Of a stretch of 26,920 nt of DNA, positions 23,436-26,920 are shown piece after piece. The stretch covers positions 1-26,920 of the forward strand of contig DATAJQ010000120.1 in assembly GCA_036262095.1 (NCBI GenBank). The letters are read 5' to 3'. The position numbers were made by a program, and so were the translations under genes. Each line of letters starts with the position of its first letter. The stretch's first letter is position 1. This DNA comes from Terrimonas_A sp036262095. GTDB lineage: Bacteria; Bacteroidota; Bacteroidia; Chitinophagales; Chitinophagaceae. The notes beneath the pieces were generated by a model. It worked only from the letters and a program-made list of their open reading frames with translations. It did no database searches and was not told the origin of the DNA.

Positions 23436-24542
23436 ATGGAAAAGCTTAAACAGGATCATTATAAAGTAACAGCAAGAAATAAGGAAGAAACAGACCAGTA
23501 CCTGCAGGGACGCGGTGCACAATTCAATACCAAAAACCGTTTCCTGAAAGATGAGATAACAAAGGAGCATATTGAAGGAATAGATGATTGGTCGGAAGAC
23601 AATACACCTACCCAATACATCGAACAGGATTCCCGCACTATAGTCAATAAAGTAGACAGTCCCGATGTGGGAATGGCTTACAGCATGAACGCTTATGCTG
23701 GTTGTGAGCATGGTTGCATTTATTGTTATGCACGGAATGTGCATGAATACTGGGGTTACAGTGCGGGTCTGGATTTTGAAAGAAAGATCATCGTCAAAAA
23801 AAATGCGCCGCAGTTATTGCGTAAGCAATTGATGCATCCCAAATGGGAAGTAATGCCGATCATGCTGAGCGGGAATACGGATTGTTACCAGCCGGCAGAA
23901 CAAAAATACCGGCTGACAAGAGGGCTGCTGGAGGTATGCAATGAGTTTAATCAGCCCGTAGGCATACTGACCAAGAACTCATGGATCATAAAGGATAAAG
24001 ATGTGTTGCAGGAAATGTCGAAGAAAAGATTGGTTTCAGCGATGGTATCCATTACTTCTTTCAACGAAGAGCTGAGAAGGGTAATGGAGCCGAGAACCAC
24101 TACAGCGAAGCAGCGGCTGAAAGTAATTGAGGAGTTGAGCACGGCTGGGATCCGGATGGGGGTGATGATGGGGCCGATGATCCCCGGCCTGAACGACCAT
24201 GAAATGCAAAGGATCATGAAAGCAGCAGCAGATGTGGGAGCCAGGTTCACGGCGTATACTTTTATCCGGTTGAACGGGGCTATCAAATTCCTGTTCCATG
24301 ATTGGTTGTATAAAAATTTTCCTGATAGGGCTGATAAGGTCTGGCACCTGATTGAGCAATCGCATGATGGTAAAGTGAATGATGCACGTTGGGGCTTGCG
24401 GATGAGAGGGGAAGGAAGCATTGCGGAAATGGTACAGCAGCAATACAGGAAATATGGAAAGCTATACCGGATGAATGAAGACAGGTTTGAGTTGGATACG
24501 ACCATCTTCAGGAGGCCGGGAGAACAGGGAAAACTATTCTAG
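23436..24542 (+). CDS. Radical SAM protein, spore photoproduct lyase-like (PA0069/Rv2578c family), C-terminal QGKLF
   Basis: 368 residues from the ATG at 23436. A longer reading from a TTG at 23385 has no support and starts in a structured leader. The [4Fe-4S]/SAM motif is AGCEHGCIYCYARN (Cys90, Cys94, Cys97). The following ERKIIVKKNAPQLLRKQL, LSGNTDCYQPAE, GILTKNSWI and SITSFNEELRRVMEPRT segments are those of the SPL-related PA0069/Rv2578c family, named for resemblance to spore photoproduct lyase (SplB), which repairs thymine dimers. No substrate is established for this branch. The protein ends exactly with QGKLF (364-368), a clamp-binding-like peptide. It follows the 2H pair on the same strand after a structured 216-nt gap, close to umuDC, so a DNA-repair role is attractive but inferred. 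Confidence 0.88.
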   Translation: MEKLKQDHYKVTARNKEETDQYLQGRGAQFNTKNRFLKDEITKEHIEGIDDWSEDNTPTQYIEQDSRTIVNKVDSPDVGMAYSMNAYAGCEHGCIYCYARNVHEYWGYSAGLDFERKIIVKKNAPQLLRKQLMHPKWEVMPIMLSGNTDCYQPAEQKYRLTRGLLEVCNEFNQPVGILTKNSWIIKDKDVLQEMSKKRLVSAMVSITSFNEELRRVMEPRTTTAKQRLKVIEELSTAGIRMGVMMGPMIPGLNDHEMQRIMKAAADVGARFTAYTFIRLNGAIKFLFHDWLYKNFPDRADKVWHLIEQSHDGKVNDARWGLRMRGEGSIAEMVQQQYRKYGKLYRMNEDRFELDTTIFRRPGEQGKLF

Positions 24543-24691
24543 CAGGAATAAAAGGATTTGGAAGAAAATATTGCTTGTTTTTTTACGTGGAGAAATTGTT
24601 TTTTCCCGTTGGAGGGCTCTTTGCTGTCAATCTATATTTAAACCCGGATTGGGACAGTGAAATTGGTAAACAACTGGATTAAATATTTCTT

Positions 24692-25522
24692 ATGAAAGAA
24701 GATTTTTCACATTTAAGTAATGAAGAGCGCATCAGGGCAGAAAACAATATTCTAAAAATGAAACTGATGCTTGAGAAAGGTGCTCGTTTTCATGAGCATA
24801 GAAGTGATCTGCCTGCTGAAATTGAGCATGAATTCCTGAAACAGGTAATTGCATTTGAAAAACAAATTGAAGAACATAAAATGATCAGTGTGGCAGAAAA
24901 GCTGGGCAACCCTACGCATTTCAAGCCGGTTGCAGATATTCCGGATGAGGAATTCGCCAATGCCTGGGAGGAGCTCGACAGGTATATGCGAAAACATAAT
25001 ATCAATCTGGATGTTTGCAGCCCCAATATCTCGGAAAAAGAGCTATACCGGTTTACTATTGAAGAACTATTCAGGCAGGAGATGGATGATCTCAGTTTTC
25101 CGGGCATGACGTATTGCTTCATCTATGATGAGTTCCACCCTGATCCTTTATATGAAAACAGTCATGCTGCAGAGGATACGATCAGGAGTATCCTTAATTC
25201 AACCATAACCGAGTGCCTGCCGCATTTAAGACGCCGTAACCTCCGGCTTAATAACAGGTTGCCTTTAACTGAGGAAGAATTCAGATGGTATGTGAACCAG
25301 TTCAAGCAGGCATACGAATGTATGGATAAACCGGAAATAGAACAGTTGGAGTGTACTGTAAACGAAGCTTACTCATTGATCCGTGGTAGCTATCGCCTTC
25401 GTGTTTCCCTGCAAACAGAATACATTGTATTGCAGGGAAATTGGACAGTGGAGTTGGAGCTGGATGATGACCTGGGTTATTGGTACATTTTCAATGTTCA
25501 GGTAGAAGGGATTAATTTTTGA
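24692..25522 (+). CDS. Conserved-looking protein of unknown function
   Basis: 276 residues and no family I can name with certainty. The N-terminal 80 residues are helical and charged (LSNEERIRAENNILKMKLML), probably a short coiled coil. A middle region holds acidic helices and the hydrophobic FPGMTYCFIYDEFHPDP. The C-terminal 60 residues are beta-rich (YRLRVSLQTEYIVLQGNW, then ELELDDDLGYWYIFNVQVEG) and look like an NTF2/SnoaL-type sheet, though this is only pattern resemblance. There is no signal peptide or membrane segment. It lies 149 nt after the radical SAM gene on the same strand and may belong to the same unit. The gap contains no clear terminator. Confidence 0.75.
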   Translation: MKEDFSHLSNEERIRAENNILKMKLMLEKGARFHEHRSDLPAEIEHEFLKQVIAFEKQIEEHKMISVAEKLGNPTHFKPVADIPDEEFANAWEELDRYMRKHNINLDVCSPNISEKELYRFTIEELFRQEMDDLSFPGMTYCFIYDEFHPDPLYENSHAAEDTIRSILNSTITECLPHLRRRNLRLNNRLPLTEEEFRWYVNQFKQAYECMDKPEIEQLECTVNEAYSLIRGSYRLRVSLQTEYIVLQGNWTVELELDDDLGYWYIFNVQVEGINF

Positions 25523-25553
25523 ACGGAACATATCATTGATCATCAGGAAGAAT

Positions 25554-25676
25554 ATGAAACTGCATATCCGTCATCGTGCCAAACGGTACCGGGGATCACC
25601 AGACGGAAAAGAATAAGGCTGGGATATGGCTGGCCGGATATGCAATTTCATGTACAGCAGACTACCGTTTGGCATG
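25554..25676. repeat. Interleaved inverted repeats A-B-A'-B' (pseudoknot order)
   Basis: A is ATGAAACTGCATATCCG at 25554-25570, and its partner A' is CGGATATGCAATTTCAT at 25635-25651 (16 of 17 positions pair). B is CGTGCCAAACGGTA at 25575-25588, and its partner B' is TACCGTTTGGCATG at 25663-25676 (13 of 14 pair). The order A, B, A', B' means the two stems interlock rather than nest. The 243-nt gap (25523-25765) lies between convergent genes and holds no visible gene. It could be a structured RNA, a terminator region or a rearranged repeat. Confidence 0.65.
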
Positions 25677-25765
25677 CCATTAAATACATGTATGGTCAGG
25701 TATAAGAAAGCGATATAACTTTTTATTTTGAAAAGGGGCCATGTTAATCAATGGTGTTCTTAAGA

Positions 25766-26041
25766 TTAACAAATGTTCTTGCCGGCCTGATTTTTCTTTT
25801 CAATGATCTGTAATAGCAGGTTCCTTTCTTTTTTGATCTGCTGGCATACGGAAATGATTTCTCTTGTATTATCAACAATGGTCAGTTTTTCAAGAGAAGA
25901 TTGCAGCAATACAATTTTTTGCAGGCAATAGCTTTCCATTACTTCCAAAGAATCTGCAAAAATTTCAGGCTCAAAAGTTTTTTTGGATTCTTGCCCGATA
26001 GCGGGTTTGATGTTTTTTTTGTTAGCTGACAGATGTTTCAT
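25766..26041 (-). CDS. Small coiled-coil protein of unknown function
   Basis: 91 residues. After a basic, disordered-looking N-terminus (about 1-28), the rest is one long helix with heptad-like hydrophobic spacing (MESYCLQKIVLLQSSLEKL, then IISVCQQIKKERNLLLQII) and a Lys-rich end. No signal peptide or known domain is seen. The leader TAACCATTAAA 8 nt before the ATG supports real translation, since the same 11-mer precedes the next gene in the opposite direction. Function cannot be assigned. Confidence 0.6.
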   Translation of the reverse strand: MKHLSANKKNIKPAIGQESKKTFEPEIFADSLEVMESYCLQKIVLLQSSLEKLTIVDNTREIISVCQQIKKERNLLLQIIEKKNQAGKNIC

Positions 26042-26049
26042 AAAAAAGG

Positions 26050-26241
26050 TTTAATGGTTAGGCCCGGGCTTTGCCCGTTGACAGGGACCTCGATACTTCA
26101 GGCATAAAGGTGAAGCTATTCAGCGTCCGTGACAAGCGATAGGTTACTGAGAATTAAGCGTAGTTGCTGGTGCCGGAATAAGTAGTTCTACGTATAAGCA
26201 ACCAGCAGGCGTAGAATATCTTAGACCTGTTAACCATTAAA
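26050..26241. promoter_or_regulatory. Divergent leader region with the 11-mer TAACCATTAAA on both sides
   Basis: TTTAATGGTTA at 26050-26060 is the reverse complement of TAACCATTAAA at 26231-26241, so each divergent gene has the same 11-mer 8-11 nt before its ATG. A near-copy, TAACGATTAAA, lies ahead of the aldehyde dehydrogenase start. Bacteroidota leaders are often A-rich and unstructured, so this may be a translation-promoting leader. The 170 nt between holds small hairpins (GGGC/GCCC near 26067-26077; TGCTGGT/ACCAGCA near 26165-26207) and no gene. Confidence 0.5.
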
Positions 26242-26252
26242 AAATTATCACC

Positions 26253-26756
26253 ATGATTACCGTCAGAAAATTCCTTTTCTCCTTAAAATTTATTGCTTTA
26301 CCGGTCCTGCTCTTCGCTTTGGTAAGTTCCTGTGGTCATCAGAACGAAGGCGGAGTGCACATCCCTGTTCCAAAGGATACTTCCGGCCTTGCAGAAATCA
26401 ATCATTTCATACCTGTAGAAAAGATCAATGAATTCCAAAAAAGCTTTGTAGCCCAGCGTGATAGCCTGACCCGGCTTTCCGGTTATTATTTCCCTGTAAG
26501 TGAGACTTTCAATAAACAGGCTTTGCTTGACCTGTTAAAAGACTCCAGCAATGTGGGTATCCGCATTTACTATGGTTTGAAAACCGGGGGCAACCGGAAT
26601 GAAATACGCCTTGTGCTGGTAGGAGTAAATTCTCAGGGTCAGGATCTTTATTATGAGAGAGGCGGACAGATAGGAAAAGTAGCCACACAGGTTCCGCCTG
26701 ATGGAGGCAAGGGAGGAGTAGAGTATGGACAATGTGATCCACCCTGCCAGCAATAG
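26253..26756 (+). CDS. Lipoprotein of unknown function
   Basis: 167 residues with a long lipoprotein signal ending in the lipobox LVSSC (Cys27), so the mature protein should be attached to a membrane on its outer side. The body begins IPVPKDTSGLAEINHFIPVEKINEFQKSF and contains a GIRIYYGLKTGGNRNEIRLVLVGVNSQGQDLY segment of alternating strands. The tail GVEYGQCDPPCQQ has two closely spaced Cys residues that could form a disulfide. I do not recognise the family. The next gene starts 55 nt later on the same strand and encodes a membrane protein, so the pair may work together. Confidence 0.75.
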   Translation: MITVRKFLFSLKFIALPVLLFALVSSCGHQNEGGVHIPVPKDTSGLAEINHFIPVEKINEFQKSFVAQRDSLTRLSGYYFPVSETFNKQALLDLLKDSSNVGIRIYYGLKTGGNRNEIRLVLVGVNSQGQDLYYERGGQIGKVATQVPPDGGKGGVEYGQCDPPCQQ

Positions 26757-26811
26757 TACCCACCCACCACTATGGGTATAAATTCGAACCTGAAAATCAT
26801 AGCCTGCATAT

Positions 26812-26920
26812 ATGAGCGATTTGCTAAAATTTTGGCTCAGCCTTAGCATTGTTTTCGCAGTCATAATAGGGATAATAAGATTCAGGAAAATAAATCCTTC
26901 TTATTATCCCTTCATTTACC
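26812..26920 (+). CDS. Start of a membrane protein, cut by the window end
   Basis: An ATG at 26812 opens a frame that stays open to the last base (36 codons visible). The start reads MSDLLKFWLSLSIVFAVIIG, a clear hydrophobic helix with weak signal-peptide character, followed by IIRFRKI, a positively charged inner-face stop, and then KINPSYYPFIY. This fits a multi-pass membrane protein whose first segment is seen here. No family can be named from the fragment. It follows the lipoprotein gene by 55 nt. Confidence 0.6.
   Translation, partial: MSDLLKFWLSLSIVFAVIIGIIRFRKINPSYYPFIY

Noticed and set aside
26050..26241. MITE with 11-bp terminal inverted repeats (192 bp)
   Set aside because: No target-site duplication is visible, and each 11-mer sits at a fixed short distance before a start codon. 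Shared leaders explain it better.
26535..26864. Minus-strand frame of 109 codons overlapping the last lipoprotein and membrane protein genes
   Set aside because: It runs antisense to two frames with clear signal and membrane sequences. The translated product has no recognisable domain.

Overview
The window looks like the chromosome of a Bacteroidota member, most likely family Chitinophagaceae. Three things point there: the gene families (a kinase fused to a RapZ C-terminal domain, fused isobutyryl-CoA mutase, short lipoprotein signals of the type LVSSC or LIAC), the lack of consistent Shine-Dalgarno sequences, and promoter-like elements of the Bacteroidota type (TAnnTTTG). Gene density is normal. 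I see no rRNA, tRNA, CRISPR array, insertion sequence or prophage.

Layout. 31-1334 (-): a small 3-hydroxyacyl-CoA-dehydrogenase-like gene and tsaB. 1402-2940 (+): a RidA-family deaminase and a metallophosphoesterase. 3078-7485 (-): an M1-type periplasmic metallopeptidase, a MurU-like sugar-1-phosphate nucleotidyltransferase and an AmgK-like kinase fused to the RapZ C-terminal domain. The last two look like an amino-sugar/peptidoglycan recycling pair. 7605-10952 (+): fused isobutyryl-CoA mutase. 11035-11613 (-): a DJ-1/PfpI protein. 11721-15298 (+): an amidase lipoprotein and a large GH63-type glucosidase. 15320-18491: an AraC regulator divergent from an aldehyde dehydrogenase and a DUF779 protein. 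18553-20033 (+): a lipoprotein and a DUF72 protein. 20061-21829 (-): umuD-umuC. 21931-23219 (+): two tandem 2H phosphoesterases divergent from umuDC. 23436-25522 (+): a spore-photoproduct-lyase-like radical SAM protein and an unknown protein. 25766-26920: a small coiled-coil protein, a lipoprotein and the start of a membrane protein.

The most interesting part is 19.1-24.5 kb. The UmuD homologue has lost both catalytic residues (Ser to Ala at 63, Lys to Arg at 100). Its gene shares a short intergenic region, with a perfect palindrome and a 31-bp-spaced direct repeat, with a divergent pair of 2H phosphoesterases. Four proteins in the cluster (UmuC, DUF72, second 2H protein, radical SAM protein) carry a Q-x-x-[LM]-F peptide like the sliding-clamp-binding motif; in three of them it is at or next to the extreme C-terminus. 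I infer a clamp-associated DNA-damage tolerance/repair module. This is not shown by the sequence alone.

The intergenic DNA is rich in structured repeats. These include a heptanucleotide (CGTTGNN) hairpin family at three sites, a large imperfect hairpin between convergent genes, a pair of mutually exclusive hairpins ahead of the DUF779 gene, and an interleaved A-B-A'-B' inverted-repeat arrangement (pseudoknot order) at 25.6 kb. Two of the heptad sites create false upstream start codons for the metallophosphoesterase and the nucleotidyltransferase. I moved those starts downstream.
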